Shown here piece after piece: positions 54,240 through 63,448 of a DNA stretch of 64,000 nt. Location of the stretch: positions 124,001 to 188,000 of the forward strand of contig MKVT01000014.1 in NCBI GenBank assembly GCA_001898935.1, written 5' to 3'. Both the position numbers and the translations under genes were made by a program. The notes under the pieces are model-generated. The model worked only from the letters and a program-made list of their open reading frames with translations. It was not told the origin of the DNA and made no database searches. Numbering within the stretch: position 1 is the first letter of the stretch; the number at the start of each line of letters is the position of its first letter. The stretch is from Paludibacter sp. 47-17 (lineage in GTDB: Bacteria > Bacteroidota > Bacteroidia > Bacteroidales > Paludibacteraceae).

Positions 54240-54892
54240 AGAATAAAATGTGGCGTTTTCTTACCAACCCGCGCAAGGCTACGTATTTACTGCTCCTTTT
54301 TTATGCCGTAGGAGTAGCCGGTATGGTGTTCGAATTCAGCCGGCCGTGGTTTATCCGACTGATACCGTTCGCTTTACTTTTAAGTACCTTTTTACTGATA
54401 ATCCATCACAAAGGAACCAAAAACATGCGAATGGCCATCGTATTGGCAGTGCTGTACCTCGCCGGTTTTTTCGTGGAAGTACTGGGTGTAAACACCGGAC
54501 TTATTTTCGGAGAATATTCCTATGGTCAGGGATTAGGCTGGAAAGTGTTCAACACGCCGCTGATGATTGGATTAAACTGGGTTTTACTGATCTATACGTC
54601 AGCATCCGTTTTGCAGTCGTTGGGATGGAAAAGTCCGGCGATCGTAGCCGGTGGGGCCACAATGATGTTGACCTACGATCTGGTTCTTGAGGAGGTAGCA
54701 CCGGTAATGGATATGTGGACCTGGTCGGCCGCCGGCGTGCCGGTTCAGAACTACATCTCATGGTGGGTAATTGCTGCTTTAATGCATGCATTAGTGGCTT
54801 CAAACCGGCTGAAATTCACCAATCGGCTGGCAATGCCGGTAATTCTCATCCAGTTTATATTTTTCACCATCATCTACATTTTTATCCGGTAA
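54236..54892 (+). CDS. CruF-like carotenoid biosynthesis membrane protein
   Basis: A 218-residue membrane protein with about six to seven helices of the Caroten_synth family (PF04240), which includes CruF, the carotenoid 1',2'-hydratase of cyanobacteria and the bacterioruberin C-50 hydratase of archaea. Family features are VEVLGVNTGLIFGEYSYGQGLG, TPLMIGLNWVLL and YDLVLEEVAP. The predicted role is addition of water to a psi end group, making a tertiary alcohol for later glycosylation. It overlaps idi by 4 nt and the next gene by 1 nt. The precise substrate is inferred from the cluster. Confidence 0.85.
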   Translation: MKNKMWRFLTNPRKATYLLLLFYAVGVAGMVFEFSRPWFIRLIPFALLLSTFLLIIHHKGTKNMRMAIVLAVLYLAGFFVEVLGVNTGLIFGEYSYGQGLGWKVFNTPLMIGLNWVLLIYTSASVLQSLGWKSPAIVAGGATMMLTYDLVLEEVAPVMDMWTWSAAGVPVQNYISWWVIAALMHALVASNRLKFTNRLAMPVILIQFIFFTIIYIFIR

Positions 54893-55512
54893 TGATTAAA
54901 GCCCGTCATAATCCGCTGGTTTACCGCTTTTTTCAAGCCTATGCCAGCTTGCGTATCCGGAACAACTTTCGGGCAACGGTAATTGAGGGCGACGCCAGCC
55001 TGTCGGGCAAGGCGGTGCTGCTGCTTTCCAACCACATTAGCTGGTGGGACGGTTTTTGGGCTTTATACCTCAACATGAAGCATTTTCGCAAGCGTTACCA
55101 CTTCATGATGGATGAAGAAGAGCTGCGCAAACGCTGGCTGTTCTCATGGAGCGGAGGTTTTTCCATTCGCAGCACCAGTCGCTCGTTATTCGAAAGTCTG
55201 CACTACACCGAAGAACTCCTGCGGCAGGACGACAACCTGGTGGTCATCTATCCTCAGGGCAAGCTTTATTCCTCCCGTACTCCGTCGATAATATTCAAAA
55301 AAGGGATCGAACGTCTGCGCTTTGAAGCCCATACGGCTCCGGATGTATATTTTCTGGTCCAACTTACCGATTACTTTCAGTACGACAAGCCCACTTTGTA
55401 TTTTTACCTCGAAAAAGCAGCTGCCGACATTACGCAAACCCGTGATTACGAAGCTGCGTACAACGATTTTTATCGCCGGTGTATCAACCGGCACAGCCAG
55501 ATTGTAGTATGA
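54892..55512 (+). CDS. PlsC-like acyltransferase (CruD-like, carotenoid context)
   Basis: A 206-residue lysophospholipid-acyltransferase-fold protein. The catalytic H-x4-D motif is NHISWWD (His48, Asp53), block II includes SGGFSIRST, and block III is VVIYPQGKLYSS in place of the usual F-P-E-G-T. The start TAATG overlaps the previous stop by one base; a longer frame begins inside the CruF-like gene and is discounted. In green sulfur bacteria CruD acylates a carotenoid glycoside; the same role is inferred from its position next to a CruC-like glycosyltransferase. Phospholipid acylation remains possible. Confidence 0.75.
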   Translation: MIKARHNPLVYRFFQAYASLRIRNNFRATVIEGDASLSGKAVLLLSNHISWWDGFWALYLNMKHFRKRYHFMMDEEELRKRWLFSWSGGFSIRSTSRSLFESLHYTEELLRQDDNLVVIYPQGKLYSSRTPSIIFKKGIERLRFEAHTAPDVYFLVQLTDYFQYDKPTLYFYLEKAAADITQTRDYEAAYNDFYRRCINRHSQIVV

Positions 55513-56603
55513 ACGCAGCACTGTTTTTAACAATCCCGGCCTTGTTGATCTTGGGTTTCACCCTCCTGCAATGGCTTATAGCGATAGTGAATTATGTATT
55601 CAGGGTCGACTACAGCCACTATACATCGCGGCAGAAAGAATTGGTGTCGGTTATCATTCCGGCCAGAAACGAGGAAGCCAATATTGGAAATCTACTCCAC
55701 GATTTGTCAGGGCAAACCTACAAAAACATGGAGATTATCGTAGCCAACGACGACTCATCCGACTGTACCGCCGGTATTGCAGGCAGCTATAAAGGAGTGA
55801 AGGTAATTGATGCAGGGCTCAAAAACGAAGGCTGGTTGGGAAAAAACCATGCCTGTTATACGGGTGCAAAGCAGGCAAAAGGGAAATACATGCTGTTTCT
55901 GGATGCCGATGTCAGACTCGGAAGCAATGCCTTGGCATCGGCTATCGGATATTTTGAACAATCGGGAGTTGTGTTCATGTCGGTATTCCCCCGCCAGCTG
56001 ATGACCGGCAAGGGAGTGTACCAGGTGGTTCCGCTGATGAATTACATTTTATTGAGCCTGCTGGTAATCCCCTTGGTAAAGGCGACTTCTTTTGTATCGC
56101 TATCGGCTGCCAACGGTCAGTTTATGTTATTCGACCGTGAATTGTATACTGCACTTGAACCGCACAAACGGTTCCGCAGCGAAAAAGTAGAAGACATCCA
56201 CATTTCGCGTTACTACAAACGGCATGGTTACTGCATAGCCTGCCTCACGGGTAATGACGATATAGCTTGCACGATGTATTCTACTTACGAGCAGGCAATG
56301 GAGGGTTTCAGCAAAAATATATTTGCATTCTTTGGAAATTCGGTGGTCGCGGCGCTGTTGTTTTGGTTCATCACATTGACAGGCATTCTCTGGATGCTGG
56401 CATTACCCTGGTACGCACCGGCGGTATATGTACTGGCTGTGCTTTCTACCCGTTGGATGATTTCACGTATCAGTCGTCAGAACGCCGAGATCAACCTCCG
56501 TATGCACTATACACAACTCTGGACAATGGGAAGACTGATGTTCAGATCTTTACACCAACAACGAAATAAAAGCTATCAATGGAAAGGAAGAACTATATAT
56601 TAA
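55509..56603 (+). CDS. GT2 family membrane glycosyltransferase (CruC-like)
   Basis: A 364-residue membrane glycosyltransferase. An N-terminal transmembrane helix (5-28) leads to the GT-A domain (SVIIPARNEEANIGNLLHDL; nucleotide-binding VANDDSSD; metal motif Asp132-A-Asp134 in LFLDADVRLG). EKVEDIHISRYYKRHG in the later part holds the E-D-x-H/D base region. About four membrane helices fill the C-terminal third. The likely job is glycosylation of a hydroxylated carotenoid, by analogy to CruC/CruG. It overlaps the acyltransferase by 4 nt (ATGA) and the next gene by 25 nt. Confidence 0.8.
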   Translation: MNAALFLTIPALLILGFTLLQWLIAIVNYVFRVDYSHYTSRQKELVSVIIPARNEEANIGNLLHDLSGQTYKNMEIIVANDDSSDCTAGIAGSYKGVKVIDAGLKNEGWLGKNHACYTGAKQAKGKYMLFLDADVRLGSNALASAIGYFEQSGVVFMSVFPRQLMTGKGVYQVVPLMNYILLSLLVIPLVKATSFVSLSAANGQFMLFDRELYTALEPHKRFRSEKVEDIHISRYYKRHGYCIACLTGNDDIACTMYSTYEQAMEGFSKNIFAFFGNSVVAALLFWFITLTGILWMLALPWYAPAVYVLAVLSTRWMISRISRQNAEINLRMHYTQLWTMGRLMFRSLHQQRNKSYQWKGRTIY

Positions 56604-57313
56604 TTGCCGTGCTGGCAATACCTCTTCTGCTTTTTTCCGCCACACCGGCCGAACAGGTATACAAAGCATACATCAGCGGCAATATGAAACAATGGCAACG
56701 GATACTTACCGAGGCGCAACGCAACACACGCCCGTCGGCCCGTCAGCGATTGGAGCGTGTCAATTTTCAGTACGGTTACATTGCCTGGTGCATCGGCAAT
56801 CAGAAATACAACGAGGCCAGGGAGTGGATTCCAAGAATGGAAGCCGATCTGGAACAGCTGGAAAAAAGCAGAACGGAACTGTCGTCGGTGTATGCGTACA
56901 AGGCGGCCCTGTACGGTTACCGGATCGGAATAAACAAGCTCCAGGCTCCTTTTCTCGGTCCAAAAAGCCGCGACTTTGCCGAGAAATCCATTGCAACCGA
57001 CCCCAACAATCCGTTGGGACATCAGCAATACGGCAATATCCAGTTTTACACGCCATTCCTGTTCGGCGGTTCGAAAGAAAAGGCTGCCATCCATTTACTG
57101 AAGGCCCTCCAACTGATGGAAGAGCATAAGGAACAACTGCAATGGAACTGGAATTACCTTAGTTTGCTCACCTCTATCGCCGAGTTGTATTACGATACGG
57201 GCGACCGTGCAAAAGCGATCGCCTATTTAAAGAAAACATTAACAATTGAACCAGGATATCAGTGGGTGAAAAATGAGATTTTACCCCTGTATGAGAGTCA
57301 CGAATCAAAATAA
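56579..57313 (+). CDS. TPR-repeat exported protein of the carotenoid operon
   Basis: A 244-residue protein with an N-terminal hydrophobic signal (YILIAVLAIPLLLFSA) and then all-helical sequence. TPR-like helices include QYGYIAWCIGNQKYNEAREWIPRME near 63-88 and TSIAELYYDTGDRAKAIAYLKKTLTIEPGY near the end. It has no enzymatic motif. The start overlaps the glycosyltransferase by 25 nt. A role as a periplasmic adaptor for the downstream TonB receptor or for carotenoid placement is speculative. Confidence 0.75.
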   Translation: MERKNYILIAVLAIPLLLFSATPAEQVYKAYISGNMKQWQRILTEAQRNTRPSARQRLERVNFQYGYIAWCIGNQKYNEAREWIPRMEADLEQLEKSRTELSSVYAYKAALYGYRIGINKLQAPFLGPKSRDFAEKSIATDPNNPLGHQQYGNIQFYTPFLFGGSKEKAAIHLLKALQLMEEHKEQLQWNWNYLSLLTSIAELYYDTGDRAKAIAYLKKTLTIEPGYQWVKNEILPLYESHESK

Positions 57314-57332
57314 GAAACAAAAATTTAACCTT

Positions 57333-58808
57333 ATGATTAAAAATGTTATAATTGCAGGAGCCGGTCTGGGTGGACTAACCACCGCTTTAAGGTTAGCCAA
57401 GCGCGGTTATCAGGTCGACATTCTGGAAAAAAACGAACGAGCCGGCGGGAGGCTCAACCAGGTAAAAAAAGACGGGTTTACCTTCGATACCGGGCCGAGC
57501 TTTTTCAGTATGTCGTACGAATTCAGGGAATTTGCCAAGGATTGCGGTATCGAGTTACCGTTCGAATTCGTGGAGCTCGATCCGCTTTACACGGTCAACT
57601 TCAGCAACAGTCCGAAGACCTATACACTGTACAAAGACCTCGACAAGCTGGCGGATCAGTTTGCCGAAGAAGAGCCCGATTTTAAAGAAAAATTTCAGAA
57701 CTATATACTGAAATCGGGTCAATTGTACAACGACACGGTAGATAAGGTGATTAAAACAAATTTCGATTCTAAAATCGGGTATTTGCTCACCCTGGCTACG
57801 GTGAATCCGGTGCATTTACCCGTACTGCTGAAAACATTCTGGCAGCAGGTTGAAAGGTATTTCGACTCGCAACAGGCACAGCAAATCGTATCGTTGATTG
57901 CATTTTTCCTGGGCCGTACGCCTTTCGACACCTCGGCGGTTTATACCTTGTTGTCGCATATCGAATTTGTAAACGACGGCTATTACAATGTAAAGGGAGG
58001 TATGTACCAGATCGTAACCGGGTTGGTGAAAGAACTCAAAGAAGCCGGGGTGAGTTTCCACTTCAATACCGAAGTAAAAGCAGTGAAAGAAGCGAACGGA
58101 AAAGCAACCGCTTTGATCGATCAGAACGGGAAAAGCTGGAAAGCCGATGCCTTTGTGATCAACGCCGATGCAGCAGTGTTCCGCGGCCGCGTACTTCACC
58201 GGAAGCAATATTCCGAAGCCAGGTTGCGTAAAATGAAATGGACCATGGGTTATCTTACCTTTTACATTGGAGTAAATAAAAAGTTACCCCAGGTTCATCA
58301 TCACAACTATTTCCTGGGAACCAACTACAAGGATTACTCGCTGAAAGTACTCAAGCAACCCGATACGCTCGAAAAGCCCTATTACTATGTCAATGTAGTA
58401 TCGAAACACAATCCCGACTGTGCTCCCGAAGGTTGCGAAAGCCTGTTTTTCGTGTGCCCCGTACCAAATCTGCTGTACAAACGTAACTGGGACGACCGCG
58501 ATAAAATTGTGGACAGTATTCTCGACGATTTTTCGAAACGTATCGGGGAAGACATCACCCAGGCCATCATTTCGCGTACGATCTACACTCCGCTGGAATG
58601 GGAGAAATACTTTAACCTGTACGAAGGTAGCGGATTGGGCTTATCGCATCACATGAGTCAGATCGGAGGCTTCCGTCCGGCCAATGCAGACGAAGACCTG
58701 AGCAACCTGTTTTATGTGGGTGCATCAACAGTGCCGGGGGCCGGTTTGCCGATGGCAGTGATCAGTTCTAAATTAACAACTCAACGTGTTATTGAATATT
58801 TTGAATAA
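57333..58808 (+). CDS. crtI: CrtI-family phytoene desaturase
   Basis: FAD-dependent carotenoid desaturase/isomerase of 491 residues. The N-terminal Rossmann motif is GAGLGGLTTALRLAKRGY, followed by ILEKNERAGGRLNQVKKDGFTFDTGPS. The family C-terminal signature is LFYVGASTVPGAGLPMAVISS. CrtI introduces several double bases-worth of conjugation, typically turning phytoene into lycopene. The ATG at 57333 (MIKNVII) is chosen because the Rossmann strand starts directly there; the longer frame overlaps the TPR gene. Only one CrtI homologue is in the cluster. It is 19 nt after the TPR gene and 3 nt before the TonB receptor. Confidence 0.92.
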   Translation: MIKNVIIAGAGLGGLTTALRLAKRGYQVDILEKNERAGGRLNQVKKDGFTFDTGPSFFSMSYEFREFAKDCGIELPFEFVELDPLYTVNFSNSPKTYTLYKDLDKLADQFAEEEPDFKEKFQNYILKSGQLYNDTVDKVIKTNFDSKIGYLLTLATVNPVHLPVLLKTFWQQVERYFDSQQAQQIVSLIAFFLGRTPFDTSAVYTLLSHIEFVNDGYYNVKGGMYQIVTGLVKELKEAGVSFHFNTEVKAVKEANGKATALIDQNGKSWKADAFVINADAAVFRGRVLHRKQYSEARLRKMKWTMGYLTFYIGVNKKLPQVHHHNYFLGTNYKDYSLKVLKQPDTLEKPYYYVNVVSKHNPDCAPEGCESLFFVCPVPNLLYKRNWDDRDKIVDSILDDFSKRIGEDITQAIISRTIYTPLEWEKYFNLYEGSGLGLSHHMSQIGGFRPANADEDLSNLFYVGASTVPGAGLPMAVISSKLTTQRVIEYFE

Positions 58809-58811
58809 AAA

Positions 58812-61202
58812 ATGAAACGAATAATATTAATCTTCAGCTTATTAGTATCGGCATTTGCCTTGATGGCTCAGAAAGGAACCATCAAGGGGCGCGTTTATAA
58901 TGCCAAGACCAACGAACCGCTTGAATTCGCAAATATCTTGATTCAGGGTACATTGATTGGGTCTACCTCCGACCTCGACGGGAATTACATCTTTACCGGA
59001 ATTGATCCCGGATTTAAACAACTGGTCGTGAGCCTGGTGGGATACGAAACCACTCTATCGCCCGAAATTCAGGTACAGGGAAATCAAACTGTATTTCTCG
59101 ACATTCCTGTCAATGAAACCACACAGGTCCTCAACGAGTTTGTGGTAAAACGGAACATCAACGCAAAAAAAATCGAGAGTCCGATCTCGGTCATTTCTCT
59201 GGGCGTGCAGGAGATTGAGAAAAGTGCGGGGGTAAACCGCGACGTATCCAAGCTGGTTCAGACATTGCCCGGCGTGGGAGTTACCGACCCGAACCGTAAC
59301 GACCTGATTGTACGCGGCGGAGGCCCGTCGGAAAATGTATTTTACCTCGACGGGATCGAGATCCCGGTAATCAATCACTTTACCACCCAGGGGTCGTCGG
59401 GCGGAACCATCGGCATCATCAATCCCGACTTTGTGCAGGATATCAGCTTTTACACCGGAGCCTTCCCGGCCAACCGCACCAATGCGCTGAGTTCGGTCAT
59501 GGAAATTCGCCAGCGCGAAGGAAACAAGGACAGGCTTCAGGGCAAAATATCGGTAGGAGCCTCCGACGCAGCCTTCACCCTCGACGGACCAATCGGCGAG
59601 CGTTCCAACTTTATACTATCGGCCCGCCAGTCGTACCTGCAATTCCTGTTCGATGTAATCGGGTTGCCATTCCTGCCCACCTACAACGACTTTCAGCTCA
59701 AGTATAAATTCGATTTCGACAAAAAAAATCAGCTGACCATACTCGGAATCGGAGCCATCGACGACATGGTACTCAACCTGGGAATTGAAAACCCTACCGA
59801 GTCTCAAAGCTATTTATTGGCGTACCTGCCTGTATATAAACAATGGAATTATACGGTAGGAGCCGTGTATAAGCATTTTGCCGAAAATCATTTCGACACC
59901 TGGGTGCTGAGTCGTAACATGTTACGCAATGCGAATTTCAAATACCTCGACAACGACGAAACCAAAGAACGCATACAGGATTATCTTTCGGATGAAATAG
60001 AGAACAAGTTTCGTTTCGAACAGAATTACCCTTCGGGCGCTGTAAAATTTTCGTGGGGACTGGGGGCTACGCTCTCGCGCTATACCAACGATACCTACCG
60101 GAAAATCTTCCTGGGCAATACGGTAAAGACCCTGGAGTATCAAACCGACATTAACTTATGGAGCTACCAGGGCTTTGCACAGGTATCCGACGATTATCTC
60201 GATCAACGGTTGAAATTGTCGCTCGGAATCAATTTTGTCGGAAACAATTACAACAAAAACATGCAAAATCCTCTGAACCAGATTTCACCCCGTTTGTCGG
60301 CATCGTACGAATTAAACGAAAACTGGATACTGAACGGAAATATCGGTCGCTATGCATTACGTCCGGCCTATACAACATTAGGGTATCGCGATGTGGATAC
60401 GAAAGAGCTGGTCAATCAAAACGAAAAGCTGCGCTATACGATTTCCAACCAGTTCATCGGAGGCGTGGAATATCTGAACGAGAACAAGATCCGCCTCACC
60501 GTTGAAGGATTTTATAAACACTACAACTACTACCCTCTTTCGGTGGACGAAGGACTCAGCATTGCCAGCAAAGGTACTAACTACGGTCAGGTAGGCGACG
60601 AAGAAATTGTATCGACCGGCAAAGGGCGCGCTTATGGCGTCGAATTTCTGCTGAAAATAATGCAGTGGAAAAACCTGAATGTAACCGCCACCTATACCTT
60701 GTTTCGCAGCGAGTTTACCGATGTAAACGGCACCTACATTCCTTCGTCGTGGGACACCCGCCAGCTCCTCAACCTCATTGCCTCCTATAAGTTACCGGGC
60801 GATTGGAATATTGCCGGGCGATGGCGCTTTTTGGGAGGAGCCCCGTATACTCCTATCGACGAAGACCTATCGACCTTGAAATCGGCTTTCGACATTACCA
60901 ATCAGGCCTATCTCGATTATTCCCGTTTTAACGAATTGCAACTCAAACCGAGCCATCAGCTCGATTTACGGATCGACAAGGAATTTTACTTCAAAAAATG
61001 GCTTCTGAATGTATATACCGATGTACAAAACGTATATAATTTCAAGTCGGAAAGCGCCCCGGCCTATACTACCCGGAAAGATGAGAACGGAAAACCGGTG
61101 GTCGTTACCGACACCAACGGCAACGAACGTTACCAGCTCCGCATGATTGAAATGCTGGGCGGAAACATTCTTCCAACTTTAGGCATTATAATTAAGTTCT
61201 AA
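58812..61202 (+). CDS. TonB-dependent receptor with N-terminal carboxypeptidase-like domain
   Basis: A 796-residue outer-membrane receptor. The signal peptide (1-19) is followed by a CarboxypepD_reg-like domain (about 22-105; GTIKGRVYNAKTNEPLEFANILI). The plug (about 115-225; VQTLPGVGVTDPNRNDLIVRGG, VFYLDGIEIP) and the beta barrel ending in a terminal Phe come next. It is smaller than SusC proteins and has no SusD partner. It starts 3 nt after crtI, making it part of the carotenoid operon. It could import a substrate for the same stress response or help place a large amphiphile in the outer membrane; neither is shown by sequence. Confidence 0.9.
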   Translation: MKRIILIFSLLVSAFALMAQKGTIKGRVYNAKTNEPLEFANILIQGTLIGSTSDLDGNYIFTGIDPGFKQLVVSLVGYETTLSPEIQVQGNQTVFLDIPVNETTQVLNEFVVKRNINAKKIESPISVISLGVQEIEKSAGVNRDVSKLVQTLPGVGVTDPNRNDLIVRGGGPSENVFYLDGIEIPVINHFTTQGSSGGTIGIINPDFVQDISFYTGAFPANRTNALSSVMEIRQREGNKDRLQGKISVGASDAAFTLDGPIGERSNFILSARQSYLQFLFDVIGLPFLPTYNDFQLKYKFDFDKKNQLTILGIGAIDDMVLNLGIENPTESQSYLLAYLPVYKQWNYTVGAVYKHFAENHFDTWVLSRNMLRNANFKYLDNDETKERIQDYLSDEIENKFRFEQNYPSGAVKFSWGLGATLSRYTNDTYRKIFLGNTVKTLEYQTDINLWSYQGFAQVSDDYLDQRLKLSLGINFVGNNYNKNMQNPLNQISPRLSASYELNENWILNGNIGRYALRPAYTTLGYRDVDTKELVNQNEKLRYTISNQFIGGVEYLNENKIRLTVEGFYKHYNYYPLSVDEGLSIASKGTNYGQVGDEEIVSTGKGRAYGVEFLLKIMQWKNLNVTATYTLFRSEFTDVNGTYIPSSWDTRQLLNLIASYKLPGDWNIAGRWRFLGGAPYTPIDEDLSTLKSAFDITNQAYLDYSRFNELQLKPSHQLDLRIDKEFYFKKWLLNVYTDVQNVYNFKSESAPAYTTRKDENGKPVVVTDTNGNERYQLRMIEMLGGNILPTLGIIIKF

Positions 61203-61214
61203 TATTATACGAAA

Positions 61215-61943
61215 ATGAACAAGAAATTAATAGTACTTACTTTAATGGCATGGGTATTCGCTGCCGGTTATAGTCAGCGTAAAAAAGACATTTACACCGT
61301 TGCCAATTATGGAGAAGGAAAAGCAGGCAGCTTGCTTGAGTTTCATTTTGAAAAAGGAAAACGTCACAATCATCCCCTGATGGCAATTTGGCTGGCCGAC
61401 CAGCAGGGTAACTACCTGCAAACATTGTACGTAGCCGAATCGATTGGCAAAGGCAACTTCAGAAGAGCGGACCGTTCGACCGGCAAATGGCAGGCCGGTG
61501 AAATCCAGCGACCTGCCACCCTGCCTTATTGGGGGCATCGGCGCGGACTAAAAAACGAGTTTGGGAATTACCTCCCTACTCCGCGGGAACCGGTGGTTGA
61601 TGCATACACCGGAGCGACTCCTCCCGGATCGTTCGATTTTCAGCTGACAACCGAAACCAAACTCAATGGTGTATACCAGATTTATATGGAGATCAATCAA
61701 TCGTGGGATTGGAACGAATATTGGTACAACGACAAATATCCCGGCGATCGCGATTACATGACTTCGAGTCAGCCTGCTGTTGTGTACCGTGCAACTATCG
61801 ACACCCGGTCGTCGGTTCGTAAGGTCGAACTAACACCTGTCGGACGAAGTCATCATTCGGGAAAAGACGGCACACTGTATACCGACTTAAACACCCTTAC
61901 AACCGCATTGGAGATCGTGAAAAAATGCGAAGTACGTTTTTAA
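61215..61943 (+). CDS. DUF2271-family exported protein
   Basis: A 242-residue protein with a signal peptide (MNKKLIVLTLMAWVFAAGYSQ). The mature part matches my recollection of DUF2271 (PF10029): HNHPLMAIWLADQQGNYLQTLYVAES, RPATLPYWGHRRG, DAYTGATPPGSFDF and YQIYMEINQSWDWNEYW. Function is unknown; relatives often sit near PepSY or FMN-transfer and iron-related genes. It is the last gene of the carotenoid run, 12 nt after the TonB receptor, and its stop codon starts the 52-bp palindrome. Confidence 0.8.
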   Translation: MNKKLIVLTLMAWVFAAGYSQRKKDIYTVANYGEGKAGSLLEFHFEKGKRHNHPLMAIWLADQQGNYLQTLYVAESIGKGNFRRADRSTGKWQAGEIQRPATLPYWGHRRGLKNEFGNYLPTPREPVVDAYTGATPPGSFDFQLTTETKLNGVYQIYMEINQSWDWNEYWYNDKYPGDRDYMTSSQPAVVYRATIDTRSSVRKVELTPVGRSHHSGKDGTLYTDLNTLTTALEIVKKCEVRF

Positions 61944-61994
61944 CGGTAAAAGTAGTGGTTAACAGGGTACCCTGTTAACCACTACTTTTACCGT
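61943..61994. terminator. Loopless 52-bp perfect palindrome, bidirectional terminator
   Basis: Twenty-six bases on each side of 61968/61969 are exactly complementary with no spacer; the centre is GGGTACCC. It includes the last base of the DUF2271 stop codon at one end and the stop codon of the convergent methyltransferase gene (61988-61990) at the other. A T-rich stretch follows on the plus strand. Transcription termination in both directions is the likely role. Confidence 0.65.
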
Positions 61995-62737
61995 CCTTTT
62001 TCGTCCAGCCAGTTGGTTTGTCTCTTGACAAGCTTCAGCACCAGGTAAAGAACGCCCGAAGCAAGCGTGGCCCAGAAAACCCAGTCCAGCCGAATGCTCC
62101 ACAGGCCGCTCGTAACCGATAAACGAAGATTGTGGAACAACAACAGCAAGACAAAAATAGCCAACACCCCGTTTTTTTCCTTTTTAAGCACTTTTTTGAT
62201 ACTGAACGGGTAAATTGATTTCGTTTTATTACGCAAAGCCGGCACAAAAGCCGGAGTACGATGGGCCCATGCGGTGTATTTCTCTCCGAATTTCCGTCGC
62301 AGGAACTGTTCTTCGGCATACATAATCCGCTCGTAATAAATCCAATACGCCAATACAAATACAAGGGTAAACCAAGTATTGGCGATCAGCAATACGGCAC
62401 CCAGCCACATAAAGAAATTACCCAGGTAGAGCGGATGCCGGACCGTAGAATAAATGCCGGTGGTATTCACTTCATCGGCCAACTGCTCCTTGGTATTACG
62501 GCCCGAAGTATTGGCCGGCGTATGGCCTACGGCAATAATCCTGATCGCCAAACCAAAAAAACTTACTATCAGCGATATATACTCTATCCGGCGGTAAATT
62601 ACCTCGTTGGTATGAACTCCATTCCGGAGATCGTAATAAAAAACAGCGATACCTGCTGCAAGTATTAACAAAGGCAGAAAACTGCGGTAACGAAACAGGA
62701 AATTACCCTGTTTTTCAATCGATTCTTGTAATGCCAC
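61988..62737 (-). CDS. Isoprenylcysteine carboxyl methyltransferase-like membrane protein
   Basis: A 249-residue membrane protein with about six helices. The ICMT/PEMT core is clear at about 90-165: VNTTGIYSTVRHPLYLGNFFMWLG binds the S-adenosylmethionine, and YYERIMYAEEQFLRRKFGEKYTAW is the conserved E-E helix pair. The substrate is uncertain; bacterial relatives methylate lipids, including lipid A phosphate in some species. The start is GTG at 62737, since no ATG precedes the first helix. It lies 28 nt downstream of ung on the same strand and ends inside the palindromic terminator. Confidence 0.75.
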   Translation of the reverse strand: MALQESIEKQGNFLFRYRSFLPLLILAAGIAVFYYDLRNGVHTNEVIYRRIEYISLIVSFFGLAIRIIAVGHTPANTSGRNTKEQLADEVNTTGIYSTVRHPLYLGNFFMWLGAVLLIANTWFTLVFVLAYWIYYERIMYAEEQFLRRKFGEKYTAWAHRTPAFVPALRNKTKSIYPFSIKKVLKKEKNGVLAIFVLLLLFHNLRLSVTSGLWSIRLDWVFWATLASGVLYLVLKLVKRQTNWLDEKGR

Positions 62738-62765
62738 GGTTGTTTTGTAATTAATTTTTAGTATG

Positions 62766-63434
62766 TTATAATTTCCATTCGATGGGTGTACGGCCTTGTT
62801 GCACGAGGTACCGATTGGTCTGCGAAAAATGTCCGCATCCTATAAATCCGCGGTAGGCCGACAAAGGCGAAGGATGTACCGACTTCAGCACCAGGTGTTT
62901 ATCACCCGGGATAAAAGCGCCTTTCCGTTGTGCATACGACCCCCACAACATAAACACCAAATTACGGCGTTCCTCGGCCAGGCGGTGAATTACTCCATCC
63001 GTAAACAGCTCCCAACCTTTATTTTGATGCGAACCGGCTTTATGGGCTTCGACGGTTAGGGTGGCGTTAAGCAACAACACCCCTTGTTTTGCCCACGATG
63101 TCAAATCGCCGCTAGTCGACGGAGGAATACCCAAATCGCGTTCGAGCTCCTTGTAGATATTCACCAATGAAGGAGGAACCTCGACTCCGGGTGGTACAGA
63201 AAAACACAACCCATGCGCCTGACCCGGTCCATGATACGGATCCTGCCCTATAATCACCACTTTTACCTGGTGAAACGGGCACCGATCGAATGCATTAAAA
63301 ATAAGGGGAGCAGGCGGATAGATGGTTTTTGCAGCATATTCGGCGCGTACGAAATCGGTCAGTTCTTTAAAATAGGGCTGATCAAATTCGGGTTGCAATA
63401 CGCTTTCCCAGGATGCTTCAATTCTGACTTTCAT
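62766..63434 (-). CDS. ung: Uracil-DNA glycosylase, family 1
   Basis: Removes uracil from DNA as the first step of base excision repair. The 222 residues match Ung length. The water-activating motif [17 protein letters not shown] carries Asp65, and the DNA minor-groove motif [11 protein letters not shown] carries His187. [10 protein letters not shown] supplies the uracil-specific Asn. It is 14 nt downstream of the aminotransferase gene and probably co-transcribed with it. Confidence 0.97.
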   Translation of the reverse strand: MKVRIEASWESVLQPEFDQPYFKELTDFVRAEYAAKTIYPPAPLIFNAFDRCPFHQVKVVIIGQDPYHGPGQAHGLCFSVPPGVEVPPSLVNIYKELERDLGIPPSTSGDLTSWAKQGVLLLNATLTVEAHKAGSHQNKGWELFTDGVIHRLAEERRNLVFMLWGSYAQRKGAFIPGDKHLVLKSVHPSPLSAYRGFIGCGHFSQTNRYLVQQGRTPIEWKL

Positions 63435-63448
63435 AACTTATCCGGGCT

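Noticed and set aside
54715-54891. Upstream extension of the acyltransferase
   Set aside because: It runs through the CruF-like gene in another frame; the TAATG overlap gives a natural start at 54892.
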